Below are positions 11,201-24,704 of a stretch of DNA of 64,000 bases, one piece after another. The number at the start of each line of letters is the position of its first letter. The stretch's first letter is position 1. A program made the position numbers and the translations under genes. This DNA comes from Oenanthe sinensis (lineage: Eukaryota; Streptophyta; Magnoliopsida; Apiales; Apiaceae): positions 18,731,631 through 18,795,630 of the forward strand of contig CM053802.1 of the NCBI GenBank assembly GCA_028671895.1, given 5' to 3'. The notes under the pieces are model-generated. The model had not been told where the DNA came from and made no database searches. It worked only from the letters and a program-made list of their open reading frames with translations.

Positions 11201-14200
11201 ATTGACAGGAATAGATTCAGCTGGTACAATTGGATTCACTTTGACATCTTCAAATGGCACTGATGGAGGTACTGGAGGGGATGGCGGTGGCGGTGAAGGT
11301 GGAGGTGGAGGTGGTGGCGGAGGTGGTGGCGGTAGCGGTGGTAACATCGAGTCAAAATCAAATCGAGCCATATCAATCTCATGGTCCTTAGCCTTTGGTA
11401 CTGCACTCATTTTATCAACATTTAGCTCCTCCTTTCTCGGCATTGGAAGTCCTTTCTGATAATTATCCATGGATTCAAGTAAATCCATCTTGGGTACTGG
11501 AAATTATATTCAAGGTATTGATATTCAGGATGACTAATCACAAATTCAATTCAACAACAAATGGATAAGAATTCAAGACCTTTCTCTGTCTGATAAAATG
11601 GTTGGACCAATGATCCATATTCTCTAAGATTCTCTCGGTTGCCAATATATGGAGCTATCTCATGCCGCCTGGGAATCCTCTCACCCCTCTCTCTGCAGCA
11701 CCTTGGGATGAAAAGCACTAGTAATAACAATAAAATAACAACTGACAAAACAGTACCAATTGATATCCAGACTATTTTCTTGGTATTTGAAGTTTGCTTA
11801 GTGTTTTTAGGATTTGAATCAGTTGCAGATGGTCCATCAGCTGGTTTACTTGGTGTTTCTTTTCCAGGTGCTTGTCTCTCAGGTGTTTGGCCAGAGGCCG
11901 GCACAAAGAATGGTGGAACAGGTGGGCGTGCTGTTGGCAATGTGGGAGAGCCTATTGGCGACGTGGGTGGGGCACTTGGAGCAACACTGGTGTTGAATGG
12001 ATTTCCATTTGATCTGCAAAAGTTACGATGTTTAGCAACAATCAAGTTGTATTACTTCCACAATGGATGTATCGTGACAATGTGGTGTGCAGTTAAGACC
12101 ACACTACACAGTCACCTATCGACAGGGAATCATGACAATCAAAGAAAACTTGAGACTATTATACCTCTATGAGATTACGGTTTAACCCAACAAAATATTT
12201 TTATATATGGTCGCCTTGCCTTGCAGATGTATATCAGTTAAAAGTAATGTCTCTGTGTGACTGTATTACAATGATTTTTAAAACCATCAGGAGATATCCC
12301 ACTATTTCCGACTGCAAACCAAGGATTGCAGTTGTGCAATCCGGTTAAGTCCGAGTATGATCTTAGTCGACCAATGTGATGTATAACAGTAGCTTATGTG
12401 ATAATACAGTACAATATTTTTGGGCCTCAATTCAAGGAGTCCACATGTTCACCTGAGCTTGGATTGGCATGGTGATTTTATCAAAAAGAAGTATAAAGAA
12501 TGATATAAAAAGATATTTATTTACGATATCAAGATCCACTGCGTGCGCGCTTGTGTATGGTCCTATATTCCATAATCTATAAGCCAAAGATTCAGGCCTT
12601 TGTCTTGAAATGTAATTATGTTCCCTTGTAGAAACAACTCGCATAAACATGTCAGTAAGTATTTGTTTTGACAAGTAACTTCCTGCCTTTCTTTCTACAT
12701 TTTTGTACAAGGGTCATCAAAGCACATAAAAATGTCAGTGCTCTAAGAAGTTGACATAATGATAATTTTGGAGTTGCATACTAGCGAAAACTTCTGTTAA
12801 ATATAAATAGAGACAGAGCAGAAATGTTTTATGCATAACACAGGTATAGTTAATAGAAAATAGAACAATAGAGTGTTCTACTTGCTAATATAGAAAACGT
12901 AATAAATTTAAGTGAAAGAACAAAATAGTGTGGCCCTCACTTGAAAATAGGAAGGCTTAACAACTTCTCAGGTATAGGTCCAGAAAAATTGTTGTTCTCT
13001 ACATTTCTGAGAAAAAAGTCAGTTAAACAGGGGAGAATATCTCAACAAATTGCTTGGAAATCATCCACGCATTAGTATTTTACATAACCCGAGTAAATAG
13101 AAACTATAGAATTAGTTAAACTATAATATTTAAAAAATAGAAATGGTTGAGAAGAGTACAAATCTCTGAGGGGAAGATCTTGAAGAACATCAAGTGTCCC
13201 AGAAAGCTGATTGTTTTGCAGATGGCTGCCAGTCAACATATTAGTATTCATGTAATTGCAGGGCACAGAAAGGCGACCTTAATCTTAGGATGTATGATAA
13301 TTACTCACAAGGTAGTCAAAGATGAGAGACCTTCTAAGGAGGGTGGCAATTGTCCAGTCAAATTATTACTGGACAAATCTCTGCAAGAGACAAAGCATAC
13401 ATTAATAAAGCACTAAAACAGAAAAATCATACAAAATGATAAATTATTTAGTTCGTGATTGTACAGGTTGACCAAAACAGTTAGTCCCTGAAAGGAATCT
13501 GGTATGTCTCCTGTTAATTGGTTGCCATTTAGAGACCTAAAACAAGAAGAAGAACAAGAAATATAACTCAAGAAGCTAAAAAGCAAACAAACATGAGCAA
13601 CAGGCACTTGCGGGGTGGGGGAGGTGGCGGAAAGACTTACATGGCTGACAACTGAGTGATAGATGATAAAGAACTAGGGATGCTTCCGGTAAACTTGTTA
13701 TCTGATAGATAACTGCCAAAGGTAAATAATATCATATGTTTTTGCATATGTAGTCAAATTAGCAGGTCATTGTCCAAAGACAACATCTATATAAACTTCT
13801 AAAGATAACATATTTGATATTTTATTTGAATAAGCTATTCTCTTCAAGTAAAAGGAGTTGTAATATTCTTTCAGAAGTCAGAACTAAACTAATTTGTGAC
13901 CAAGGCAACTCAAGTTAGATATGACGTTTATAATTGCAATATATATTTCTTTGTAACGTAAAAGGACATACAGTTGCTGCAGGGAGACCGGAAGATTTGT
14001 TGGGATACTTCCCCCAATCTGGTTGTTGCTCAAATCTCTGTCACAAAACAATTTCACAATCAATATCTGCAACTAAAGGATTTAAACCTAATAACTCTTG
14101 AAATAAAATGTGAATTGCGACAGGGAAAACCAATGGTCTGACAAACTTCCAATCTGATGAGGATCATATGCTAAGCAATACACTCCTTGCAGAGATAACT

Positions 14201-15315
14201 AACTTCAAATAAAAAAGCGTTTTAACATAGTAGAATGAAGAATAAATTACAGAATTATGGAATTCTATGTAAGCACACTGTTCACATAAGTGAAGATTCT
14301 GAGAATGCTTAGTAACTCTGGAGGGTATGATATTCTTGCTCTGCTAAAAGACCTACTGACTAAAATTTTAAACGTTGAGATATGTTTGAGTCTCAAACCT
14401 TATAGACTTGGAACATAAACTTCAAAAAACAACTCTTGCACTACAAAAAAAATGTTTACATTGACAAGCAGACATACATTGCTAAGGAAATGAGGGATCC
14501 CTTACATTATTTTGATTGAAGCAAACGATCCCAAGTTATCGCCCAGGTCTCCTTTCATATTAGCAAGATTAAATTTTCTAGAACATCATATAAATGTAGA
14601 GGATTGATTAAAAAGCCCTGCATATAAATATATATATATATATATTACCCTGATTAATGGGCAGACATTTAAGATAATTCATACATTGAGCTTATGTTTG
14701 AACCATCACATTTGACACCTTGCCAAGCATCACCACACGGGTCTCCACCAACAGAAGCCCAGCCAGGAAGAAAAGGGGAGCCCACGGAAATATATAAACT
14801 ATTAATGGCAGCAACTGTTCCATCATAAATATATGGCAGAAGAAATAATCAAATGTTCATGTCAATAAGCAAGGGAAAGTCAGTGAAAATGAACATAAAA
14901 GTTATATACTTTATGCAGACAGTTTACTACATTACTGTTAATTTCTAAAAAGTTCCCAACACCAAAATTTCTGCATTACAAGAAACCAATCATATACATC
15001 TGTCCCACTTGGAACTATGGGGTAGGGTGAGATGTATGCGGCACTCTAAGTTGGCTGTTTCGGTGGATATACCAACTTAAACATATATATTCAAAGAAGC
15101 TACATATATACCATGAATTTTTTTGACTTTGTTTTTGAATGAAATCCTAAATTACCAAAACAACATAAAACAAAAGGAGCAAATAGTACAAAGTTTCACT
15201 CACCATCACCGGGATTAGTGTAGCCATACGAAATTCGAGCTTCAAAGATCAGGATCAACCCCAGAAAGACATTTACACGGTTAAAGTTACTCCCATTAGA
15301 TCTCTTTGCACCCAT
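8290..15315 (-). CDS. SRF: STRUBBELIG-RECEPTOR FAMILY (SRF6/7-type) LRR receptor-like kinase
   Basis: Plasma-membrane receptor kinase. Sixteen exons: 15204-15315, 14685-14814, 14506-14577, 13972-14037, 13641-13712, 13465-13536, 13309-13380, 13160-13225, 12941-13006, 11580-12013, 11054-11496, 10360-10625, 9248-9386, 8978-9114, 8738-8894, 8290-8367. All phases fit; total 2382 nt, 793 residues. Order: signal peptide (about 1-33), N-terminal cap with GGDPCGDAWQGVKCDG, about six LRRs on 66- or 72-nt exons, Pro-rich linker, membrane helix (about 321-345), poly-Pro run (about 440-465), kinase domain (about 505-790). ATP lysine is in VAVKKL. The catalytic loop reads HRNFKSSN and the DFG site reads SDCG, so both catalytic aspartates are missing; known SRF kinases are similarly atypical. 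The tail ends early, MIRRDFN. SRF6 versus SRF7 is not resolved. Confidence 0.93.
9650..9870. repeat. TA microsatellites in an SRF intron
   Basis: (TA)n runs lie at about 9654-9668 and 9846-9868 in the 973-base intron between SRF exons 12 and 13. Between them, an imperfect inverted relation (ATATATGTCCTGCAT near 9717 and GCAGAACATATATG near 9765) suggests an old small MITE, but I could not define its ends. Confidence 0.4.
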
Positions 15316-16607
15316 TTACTAGAACAGCAACAAACCACTTTGTTTAATCAAGTTATAGAAAATATTCAGAATGAATAATGCAAATATATAATTACAACAA
15401 GGCAAAAGAAAGAAAGAAAAAAAAAGGGCATGATCATTGATCAGAGATATCATAACAACTCATCAGTTAATTAGCACAATTTCAATGAAAGTCAATCCGA
15501 ACTAATTATCATTACCCAACATGCACAATTAAATACAAAAGTAAAATCAATAATGAAGCTCCAAAAATACATATAATCTTAACCTTATAATTGATAGTAA
15601 TTGCATATATATTCAACTATGAAGTATGAGTTTAATCATGAAATTAAATAAAAACAAACATAATTAGTGAAGAATTAATCACCTTAATTAATCTTAAGTG
15701 CATATCCAGAGAGAGACGAAATAAAGTTAAGACGACTTGTAGAATGTTGCAGAGGAGCTTCGAACATAAAAATATATATGTATGTATATTATTACAGTGT
15801 GTGTGTGTGTGTGTCTGTATAGAAACTACAACGGCAGCATGTGCAAGTCATACTCATACATATCCCTCTACTTTCGTATGCGGAAGTAGCAAGGAAACAA
15901 AGATGGTAAATATCGGAGACCCACGCGCTGTTAATTTGCGTGCAAGTAACTTAGTATTTTACTGCATTGACAAATGACAAGTGGAACAAAGCGACGACTG
16001 GGAATAGATGGTGATATAATTGGCGTTATTAAGGGCGCGTGAGACATACTCTCTTTGCACGTAAATTTAAGTCTTAATAAAATGAGTTTTATTTAATATT
16101 TTATAATTTTTGTTTTTGAATAAAAGTATTTTAAAATCCTTTTATTCAAAAAAAGAATTATTAAAAAATAATAGGTAGAACTTTTTTTATTTAAACCTAA
16201 ATTGCGTGCAATGTCCTGTAAAAAGTACCGGATAGAGTAATTTAAGAAAGGTTTAGCTTAGTGAGAGTTTATAAAGTATAGCCGCCAGACTGTTAAGATG
16301 GGCTGGAGAGTGGGGACAGGAGACCAAAACATGAGACCCCCATAATTAAACAGGACTCCATTATTTGACCATGAGTACATGTTCATACAGGATTAATATA
16401 AATTACTATATTAATTTTTGTATGTGTATTTTAATGTATATTAAAAATATAGTTTACTAATTTTTTTTCAAATTATTTTTTATAAATAAAATTTTGATAT
16501 TTAAATTTTTATTTGTAAAAAAAATAAAAAATAATTTATTAAATTATATTTTTTATACGAATTAAATACGCGTAAAAAAATAAAAATAAACTAAAAGGAG
16601 GGAGTAC
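15316..16607. other. SRF upstream region and spacer
   Basis: Contains the SRF promoter and leader. A (GT)n run lies at about 15798-15814. Just left of the LTR at 16608 the sequence ends in GGAGGGAGTA, the usual right end of a Stowaway-type MITE, but its left end is not clear. No gene is seen. Confidence 0.45.
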
Positions 16608-18447
16608 TGTTAAGTAAAATAAATATTGCAAAAGGGGAGTTTGAATGCAACTTGATTAATTATATCCAATTCTTGCTAACAATAAATAAGAATAACAATT
16701 AACAAATTTTATGATGCAAACAATAAAAACAGATAAGCAAGACAGTGTTTTTAAACTTCAAAAATAATTTTATTATTTTATTTTGCTACAACTGACTGTA
16801 AATGAGTTTCAGCTTTGATAGATATAATAACAATGAATTTGCTAATGTTTTTATACTTTAGAGAAAATCTAGTTCAATTGCATAAGAGAAAGTACTTGTG
16901 AGGTGTATGTATTTATACTGAAACACATATCCCACTTATAAGTGTACTTTCCCTTGATCCTAAAATAAAACTTGAAATAGAATGTGACGCCCTCCAAACC
17001 CGGGGTCTAGGTCTGGGGGTCACCAACCAATAACAACAACAATAAAATAATATAAACCAGAAGCGTAATAAAAATAATATAAATCAGGTGCGCACTGGCC
17101 AAATAATACATCAGAGGCGCACTGACCCCGCCAACAATTAAGGATCGCTAACAGGTTATAGTATGAAATTAAGCAGCTGAAACTAAAAGTAAATCCAAAT
17201 CACTTTATTACACACCAGAAACTAAATCCAAAACTCAAATCCATAAGTTAAAATAAATTTTAAGTCTAAATTCATTTTATTACACATTCTATCTACAACA
17301 AAACTGTAAACAACTAAATACCTGGGAAGCCCGAGAAGCGAGCCGCCCTAACACCTGAGACTCTCTATGCCCGCTAGAGCTACCGCTGTGACTCATACTG
17401 GATATCTGGCAGAATTTTATAAAAAGCAAGAGTGAGCCAAAGAAATGCTCAGCAAATATATGAACAATTAAAATGTAGTCAAAATATGATATTTGCATAG
17501 AGAATGGAATATAAAACAGTTTATTATAAAAACTGAACAATAAATAAATCACAGTTTATCTCAACTGAAACAATGCAGTATGTCATCAAAATGAATCAAC
17601 TGCTCGATCACAATATGTAATAGCCAAACTGGCAATATGGATTGGATAGTCAACACACACCACTATTGCCCCCTGATCAGGTTCAAAAGCAATATGACCC
17701 CTTTATAGCTCATCGGTACATTTCTATACCCATAGATATAACAAGGATTTCAAATATAGGTACCAAAATAGGCAAGTACAGTTAGCCTATAGGAAGATGG
17801 ATTGGTTACCGTATCCTCCTCAAATGCTGGACTCTCATCACTGAGCCTCTTACGCTACAATTCCAATCCAATAGAGCAACCCAAGTAAAATAAAGGTATG
17901 CTTAGTTTTAAGTACAGACCATATCCCCATTATTTACTACGATAACACGGATATGATGTGTTTATTATAATTAACTTCTAATATTCAGAGTACGAATAGC
18001 AAGTAACTCTGATGCACAGAATAAAACAGGAATCATAAATAGTTCTGAACAATAACTATTTATCATGATATGAATAATCGAAACAGTAAAACAAAAGTGT
18101 TTAAGATTATCAAGGAGGAAATACTTGCCTGATATGGATGCGGTCCTAAGCTGGAATGGGTCGACTACACTGTCCGTCTCACTGTATCACCTTTTAATAA
18201 TTCTTTAATCCGACGCTCCTTCGGTAGTCTGAACTATTGAGATCGAGTCCGCGCATGTACATCTATAGTCAAATATAATACGGTATTTTAGTCCTTGAAG
18301 TACCTCGCTGTATTCTACGAGCGTTTATAACTTAACTATACTTATATACTTATATCAGACATATTCCTATTAACAAGAAACTCACATCAAACCTAACAAA
18401 CCAATAAATAAAATATAAACCTAATTATTAACTAATCCTCAAACAAC

Positions 18448-18611
18448 CAATTAATCCTCGAGACTCCAATATAAATAAACAATTAATTCTCGAGACTAGA
18501 ATATAAAACAACAATTAATCCTCGAGACTCGAATATAAATAAACAATTAATCCCCGAGACTCGAATATAAATAAATAATTAATCCTCGAGACTAACAATT
18601 AATCCTCGAAC
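18448..18611. repeat. 32-bp minisatellite inside the solo LTR
   Basis: Five near-identical 32-bp units built on CAATTAATCCTCGAGACT followed by an AATATAAATAAA tail start at 18448, 18480, 18512, 18544 and 18576. A partial sixth unit starts at 18596. The units differ by one or a few bases. Confidence 0.9.
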
Positions 18612-19595
18612 AAAAAGGAATAAAAAACTAACAATTCTAATTCATACATTAAAACTTATAACGTCTACCCTCGATGACGTTATCAAATTAAACACTTAAA
18701 CATAACATTAAACATTTTTTTAATATTTAACTAATTAATATTTTTAATCAAATAATACTTAAAACTTAAAATAAATCTTTTATTATAAGAAAAATTTTCG
18801 AAATAAGGGCTTTGTAAAATGAACTTTTCCCGGGGTTACAACCCCTCAAAATCAATCTCAAACAATACAATCCAACTATACTAAAATAAAGTAAACAAAT
18901 TTAACCAACAAAATAAATTATACATATATACATAAAATTGCCAGAAACGGAGAACACAATCATCTAAACCCAAATATCTGGCTAACAGCTAACTATCTAT
19001 AAAACAATCTCTAAAAATCATGAAATTAATATATCTAAACTAACATGCCCGAATATTTGCAAGCGTCAAGTCAGGATCTTAAAAGACTTACCATAAAATT
19101 AATTATGGACACCCCACGAGTCTTTTCTGATGCCCGGAAAATATGCTCAGAAAAATCCGAGATTAATATCCATGCATATACACGTGCTGCACTGCCTCCT
19201 AGCTTGATCACCATCTTCAAATCCCCTTTCTTTACTCCTAAATAAATTAAAAATTAAAATCTGCCCAGCAAATAATCTTCTCAAAACTTATCCAAATTTA
19301 TACCCATGCGTAGGTCTTAAAGCGCTGATCATTTATATATATAGATATCGAATATTGGATGCACGGTTTGTAAGTAATGAATTTTTAAAATAATTTAAAT
19401 ATATAAATGTACTTACCGTAAAGAGACAATAGAGGAGACGGGAGAAACCGGAGGGAAGTGGTACGTTGTTGTTTAACTCGAGGGGAAAGAAACATATGCA
19501 GAGACAAAAGGGGCCGCGGAAATTGAGAGAAACAGGGGTTGCGGAGGGCGACTACTGAATATAACAGGGGCATGGGGGGTTTCGGGTAGATTAGG

Positions 19596-19598
<3 letters not shown>

Positions 19599-19631
<33 letters not shown>

Positions 19632-19689
19632 GTTTTTTTTCCTAAACATTTACAAATTATAAAAACTAAATTCTGTAAAAGATGTTTTT

Positions 19690-19743
<54 letters not shown>
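19599..19743. repeat. (TA)n microsatellites in the solo LTR
   Basis: Two long TA runs, about 19599-19628 and 19695-19742, separated by about 65 bases. Confidence 0.9.
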
Positions 19744-19746
<3 letters not shown>

Positions 19747-20830
19747 ATTATTTTTAAAAACTAATTAAAAACAATAACTTTCTAAAATATTTAAATATTT
19801 TGAATATTCAAAAATATAACAATACTAAATTTTGAATATTCAAATAATTTATTCAAAATAAAATTTTCAGCCGAAAAAAATATCAACTCGAGATACTGAC
19901 CTGATGAGTAAAATAATATAAATTTTTTAAATCGAGCTCTGCTTCACTGAATCGAAAATAATTCCTAAAATAATAATAAAAATATTGAAATGCATCCAAC
20001 TGGAATAAAATATATTTTTTTATTATTATTCCTCTTTTGAGAAAAACAATAAAATATTTAAATAATAATAATAAAATTTGGAAAATATCCGGGTTGTTAC
20101 ATAGAAACTATGTTTTTCTCGTTCAACTTTGTCTTCATTTCATTTGTAGATAAAGCAGCTATGAGATGTGCAGAAATCTTTGACTCCTTGACAAACTAGA
20201 TAAACATGTCCAAATCATTCATTGTAATTTCAATATCTTAATATGCTACCTGGAACAGACTGTTAGCTTCACTAAAACTTTATTGTTAATTTTTAGCTCC
20301 TCTTTGGTGACAGTATCTTCGGCTCTGCATACTTTGTTGTCAAGTTTTGATAGTCTATTAAAACATATTGTCTCCAAAGCTGCTATCAACTATTCTCGCC
20401 AAAATTGCTGTTAGTAATACTTGTTATCTTCAATTCTTCATTCTCCGCCAAGTGTACTGTCAAGGGAATAGTTGCTGTCAGTAATACTTGTTATCTTCAA
20501 TTCTTCATTCTCTGTCAAGTATACTATCAAGGTAATAGTTGTTGTCGTCTGTTTCAATTGTGATGTCACTTGTAATGTACTGTCATACGCTTGAGTACTT
20601 GAAATGTTGTTGTCTGAGTTTTAAATCATGTTGTACATGAACACTTAGTGAACTTCTACTTCATGACTCATTTTTATTCTTTTATACAAAACAGTAACTT
20701 TCAAATGTACTGTCATATAACTGTTACTTTTTAAATGTACTGTTTACAAGTGACTACTGACCATACTGCCAATATACATACGACAACATGTTTTACTTAA
20801 CTTAATTAAACTTAAAATTAAGTACATTAG

Positions 20831-21058
20831 CCCGCAAGGGTTGACTCAGTTGGTTAAAGAGAGTAATATCATCTTCTTGGTCACATGTTCGAATCTCATG
20901 GAAGGAGAATTTGTGATTATGCCATCTGGGCCAGAGCCTGTCGCACTTGTGCGGTTTACCTGGTTCACGTAATTTGCAGGCTATTACGTGAGCTCGTGAG
21001 TATACTCAGTACGCACCCAAAGGGTAGCGGCTGTGGGTTCTCACAGTAAAAAAATAAA
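20831..21058 (+). mobile_element. tRNA-derived SINE with 8-bp target duplication
   Basis: About 228 bp starting CCCGCAAGGGTTGACTCAG. The A box TGACTCAGTTGG (about 20843-20854) fits the pol III consensus with one mismatch, and the B box GTTCGAATC is at about 20888-20896. It ends in an A-rich tail (AGTAAAAAAATAAA). It is flanked by TACATTAG at 20823-20830 and 21059-21066. No coding capacity is expected. It is inserted near the 3' end of the 16608-21090 LTR. Confidence 0.88.
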
Positions 21059-21238
21059 TACATTAGTTGATTTCACCACAATCCCTAACAAGTACATTCT
21101 TCCTCTCTTCTTAAATCTCATTCGCTGATTCTAAATATTAAGAAAATATATATTGAATATATAAGTCAAAGAAAAAATATTTAAAAAAGCATAAAATACT
21201 AGTAACAAACATTCAGCCAAAAATATTACAAAGTAGTA

Positions 21239-21509
21239 CTCCTTCCGTTCCTTTTTATTAGTCGTTTTAGAAGTTTTTACATAAACCAGGAAAGTGTAAT
21301 TAATACACTTTAATGTGATTAATAATGTTGTTATTTTACTTTTATAATTTTATAATTTAATGTGAATGTAGCAGAGAATATAAACAAAATTATTAATGCA
21401 TGGATAATTAGTGAGACATTGATTATTAAATATGTTTTGAAATTATAAATTGACAAATAAAAAAAATCAACACAAATTTAAAGCGACTAATATTAAGGAA
21501 CGCACCAAC
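21239..21509. mobile_element. Stowaway-like MITE, degenerate
   Basis: The left end CTCCTTCCGTTCC follows TA and continues TTTTTATTAGTCG. The right side has AAGCGACTAATATTAAGGAACG, which is reverse-complementary to that stretch. The outermost right bases have decayed (GGAACGCACC). Length about 270 bp, no coding capacity. Confidence 0.65.
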
Positions 21510-22415
21510 TAAATCACTAGTATTGACAATTGTTACGATGAGAAGGGATGTCAAGTCTTTATCCTTGGCCCTTACTATTTAATTATTATTATTTAATAGG
21601 ATTAATTAATATATTGTGTATTGCAGTAGTATTCTTTGTCACGAATCTATTCGATGGGAACAGAAAGCTCCACTCACCTTAACTTTTTTCTTTCTTTCTT
21701 CACAACATAAAAGATAATGAATGATGTTACTTGAGCAATATATTACTCGTATTTTCATCTTTTATACATGTTATTATTAATACAAAATTGTATTATGATT
21801 CAAATGAAAATGAGATAACATGCGAATTAAATATGTAATATCATAAAGCACATAGCACGTAGAAAATGCACAATTAGCTCTCTAATCAAAGTTTTAAGTA
21901 ACATTTTCATTCCGTTGTTTATACTTTTTGTAATGTACAAGTGTTTTTTATTATATTATTAAAATTTCTTTAAACTTGTGTATGCTTATTTAAAAAAAAT
22001 TAATTAATTAGTTTTCATGATACAAACCCTAAAATAGGCGGAATACATATGTTGCACTTTTGCAGTAATGCAGTCCATCCAAGGAGGCAAGGACAGTCGT
22101 CATTCGTCAATACATTGCAGTATCACTCTGATATGCGATATTTTATATTAATAATGCATAAATTTATTTAATGTGATAACCATTGAACTGAAAAGAAACA
22201 TAGGTATATCTAGATACTAGAAGTTTATTTTAAACATGAATTATATAAGTTTATAATTTTAATTCATGTTTACAAACTTATACAAATTTATTCAAATTTA
22301 TCCTTTCTATAAAAAAATATATATTAACCTAACAAAAAAAACTTAAACAAATTTGATGAATTTATTAGTTATTTTTTTTTAACACATTGTCCGAAAAAGT
22401 AATTTTTAGTTATTA

Positions 22416-23410
22416 CTCCCTCTGTTTTTTATAAATTGCTTTGATTTTTGACACACACTTTTAAGTGTTTTGACAGTATAATAAAAATTAGGGGTGTTCA
22501 TGGGTTATAAAACCCGATTAAACCGACATTTATTTCGGCCGATTTAACTGAAAATTAAAAACCAGATATTAGATTGGGTTAAAAAAAAATCAACCCGAAT
22601 TAATTGGGTTGACTGTGGATTGAAAGTTATTTTAACCAACTCAATCCAACCTGATACTTATATATTATATCTTATATAATATATAATTATATTCGATATT
22701 TTATACTTTCATGATAATTTATATATTATACATTAATGTAATAATAATTATATATTAAAAGTTTTGAATATTTATTAGATTATTTGTAAGTTTTACAATT
22801 TACGAATATAATTTTGACACACACTTTTAAGTGTTTTGACCGTATAATAAAAATTAGGGGTGTTCATGAGTTATAAAACCCGATTAAACTGACCCTTATT
22901 TTGGTCGATTTAACTGAAAATAAAAAACCTGATATTAGATTGGGTTAAAAAAAATTCAACCCAAATTACTTGGGTTGGCTATAGGTTGAAAGTTATTTTA
23001 ACCAACCCAACTCAATCTGATACTTATATATTATATTTTATATAATATATAATTATATTCGATATTTTATATTTTCATGATAATTTATATATTATACATT
23101 AATATAATAATAATGATATATTAAAAGTTTCGAATATTTATTAGATTACTTGTAAGTTTTATAATTTACGAATATAATTTTTTAACTTTGTTTTAGTTTT
23201 TTTGTTATTTATGTTGAGATATTATATTTTTTTTATCACAATTTATGTTTAAATATGTGAAAATATAAAATTTTAATATTAAATATAAACATATTAAACC
23301 GAACCAACTTAAATTGAATAGAGTTGGTTTATATAATATTTTTTAATATAATGGGCTAAAATTTTTCAAATCGAACTAATATATGCGTGATTTAAAAAAA
23401 ACAGAGAGAG
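22416..23410. mobile_element. Stowaway-like MITE containing a 366-bp tandem duplication
   Basis: The left end CTCCCTCTGTTTTTT and the right end AAAAAACAGAGAGAG are inverted and both are flanked by TA (22414-22415 and 23411-23412). The interior is far longer than a normal Stowaway because it holds two tandem copies of a 366-bp unit: 22450-22815 and 22816 to about 23181. Each copy carries TTAGGGGTGTTCATG and AAAACCCGATTAAAC. Confidence 0.65.
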
Positions 23411-23597
23411 TACGTAATTTTCTAAAACAAAAAAGATAAAATCAACATTTTAAGTATCCAATCGAGAGTAATTATAACGTTTCCTCGTAAAAGACCCATT
23501 ACGAAATACGCCGTGGAAGCAATGTTTACTTTTGGACATGGCTGCCACGTAAGCCTGAATCTTTTTAACTAATTTGGCGTAATTTGGTTTGATATAT

Positions 23598-23814
23598 GGC
23601 CTGTTTGGCCTGGCTTAAAAATAAGTCATTTTGGACTTATTTTCGGGTAAAAATTTCATATTTGATAAATGTTTTTATACAAGTATTTAATGTATATTTG
23701 AGATTCTATAAGTTGCAAAAAAAAGTTAACTTTTTTCAGAAAAAAGTTAAGAATCTCTAACTTTGTCTTAAAATAAGTTGACTTATTCTGGAAAAAAGTT
23801 CCCCAAACACCCCC
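23598..23814. mobile_element. Tourist-like MITE
   Basis: The left end GGCCTGTTTGGCC and the right end CCCCAAACACCCCC are inverted variants of the GG-CTGTTTGG terminus typical of PIF/Harbinger-type Tourist MITEs. The sub-terminal parts (AAAATAAGTCA near the left, AAAATAAGTTGACTTATT near the right) also pair. The 3-bp target duplication is not clear. Confidence 0.55.
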
Positions 23815-24665
23815 ATAATCCAATGTAATAACTTGTAATTTCTTGGAATCTATTCCTTCTCGTTGTATTTATATGTCTCATTTGACTTTTTACACGTAAT
23901 TTTTTTATATGTTTTAACTACATAGTTAGAGTTAATTTTTTTTAAATTTTCTTTTTATAAATTAAAATTTAAATATTATGTTTTTGTTTAGAAAAAAGAA
24001 ATTTTTAAAAATATCAATTTTAAGTATATAGTCAAAACACCTAAAATTAGGTAAAAAAAAGTCCAGTGACCTATATAAAGAAATAGATGAGTATATAAAA
24101 ACTGTGTTTGGTTATATAAAACCTAAATAACTCATGCTTCCACGGTATATGAAGTTATTGTAAAACAGTAACCTAGTTACCTATGTGGTCATTCTGACTT
24201 ACGTCGTGTATTTTGTTTTTTTATAGATAATATAAAATTGTTTATTGAATTATATTGCTTGCTAAAATTATAAAATATATATTAAAATGTAAACAAAAAT
24301 ATATATATATATATATAATAAAAAAATAATCATAAAATTATAAAAAAAATATAAAACAATTTTTACATGACAAATATATAATACATTTTTTTGTAAATTT
24401 ACATAATAAAAAGTAATCACAAAATTATAAAAATTAAAATATATAAATTAAGTTTCTTATTAAAAGGTTAAGATATATAGTTAACTATTATTTAAAAATA
24501 ATTTATAATATTATACAGACAAACACACACATATATTTATATATGTTATAATATATATATAACAATTTTATTATAAATGTATTATTTAATTCTATTTTTA
24601 TTCTTTTATTTGAAATAGAGTAAGATTATATTAATATATTGACTTATTTTAATGATCAATTTAAT

Positions 24666-24704
<39 letters not shown>

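Larger units (their letters stand above)
16983..20101. mobile_element. 3.1-kb solo LTR, Gypsy-like
   Basis: Begins TGTGACGCCCTCCAAACC and ends ATCCGGGTTGTTACA, a TG...CA pair with matching TGT/ACA ends. It is flanked by TAGAA on both sides (16978-16982 and 20102-20106). Its length of 3119 bp is typical of large plant Gypsy LTRs; the family cannot be named without internal domains. It lies inside the older LTR at 16608-21090. It contains a 32-bp minisatellite and two TA microsatellites. Small frames inside it have no recognisable product. Confidence 0.85.
16608..21090. mobile_element. Solo LTR split by two later insertions
   Basis: Starts TGTTAAG at 16608 and ends CCCTAACA at 21090, so the ends are inverted (TGTTA/TAACA). 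It is flanked by AGTAC on both sides (16603-16607 and 21091-21095), a 5-bp target duplication. Taking out the Gypsy-like solo LTR with one target copy (16983-20106) and the SINE with one target copy (20831-21066) leaves an LTR of about 1.12 kb. The right part is related to window positions 1-352. No internal retrotransposon domain lies inside, so it is a solo LTR. A 67-bp tandem duplication lies at about 20405-20541. Confidence 0.85.

Noticed and set aside
11202..12172. Plus-strand open frames opposite SRF exons 10 and 11
   Set aside because: They are shadows of the proline-rich coding exons; the Gly-rich run is the complement of the poly-Pro tract.
18448..18611. CRISPR-like regularly spaced repeats
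   Set aside because: The units are directly adjacent 32-bp tandem repeats without unique spacers, inside a plant LTR.
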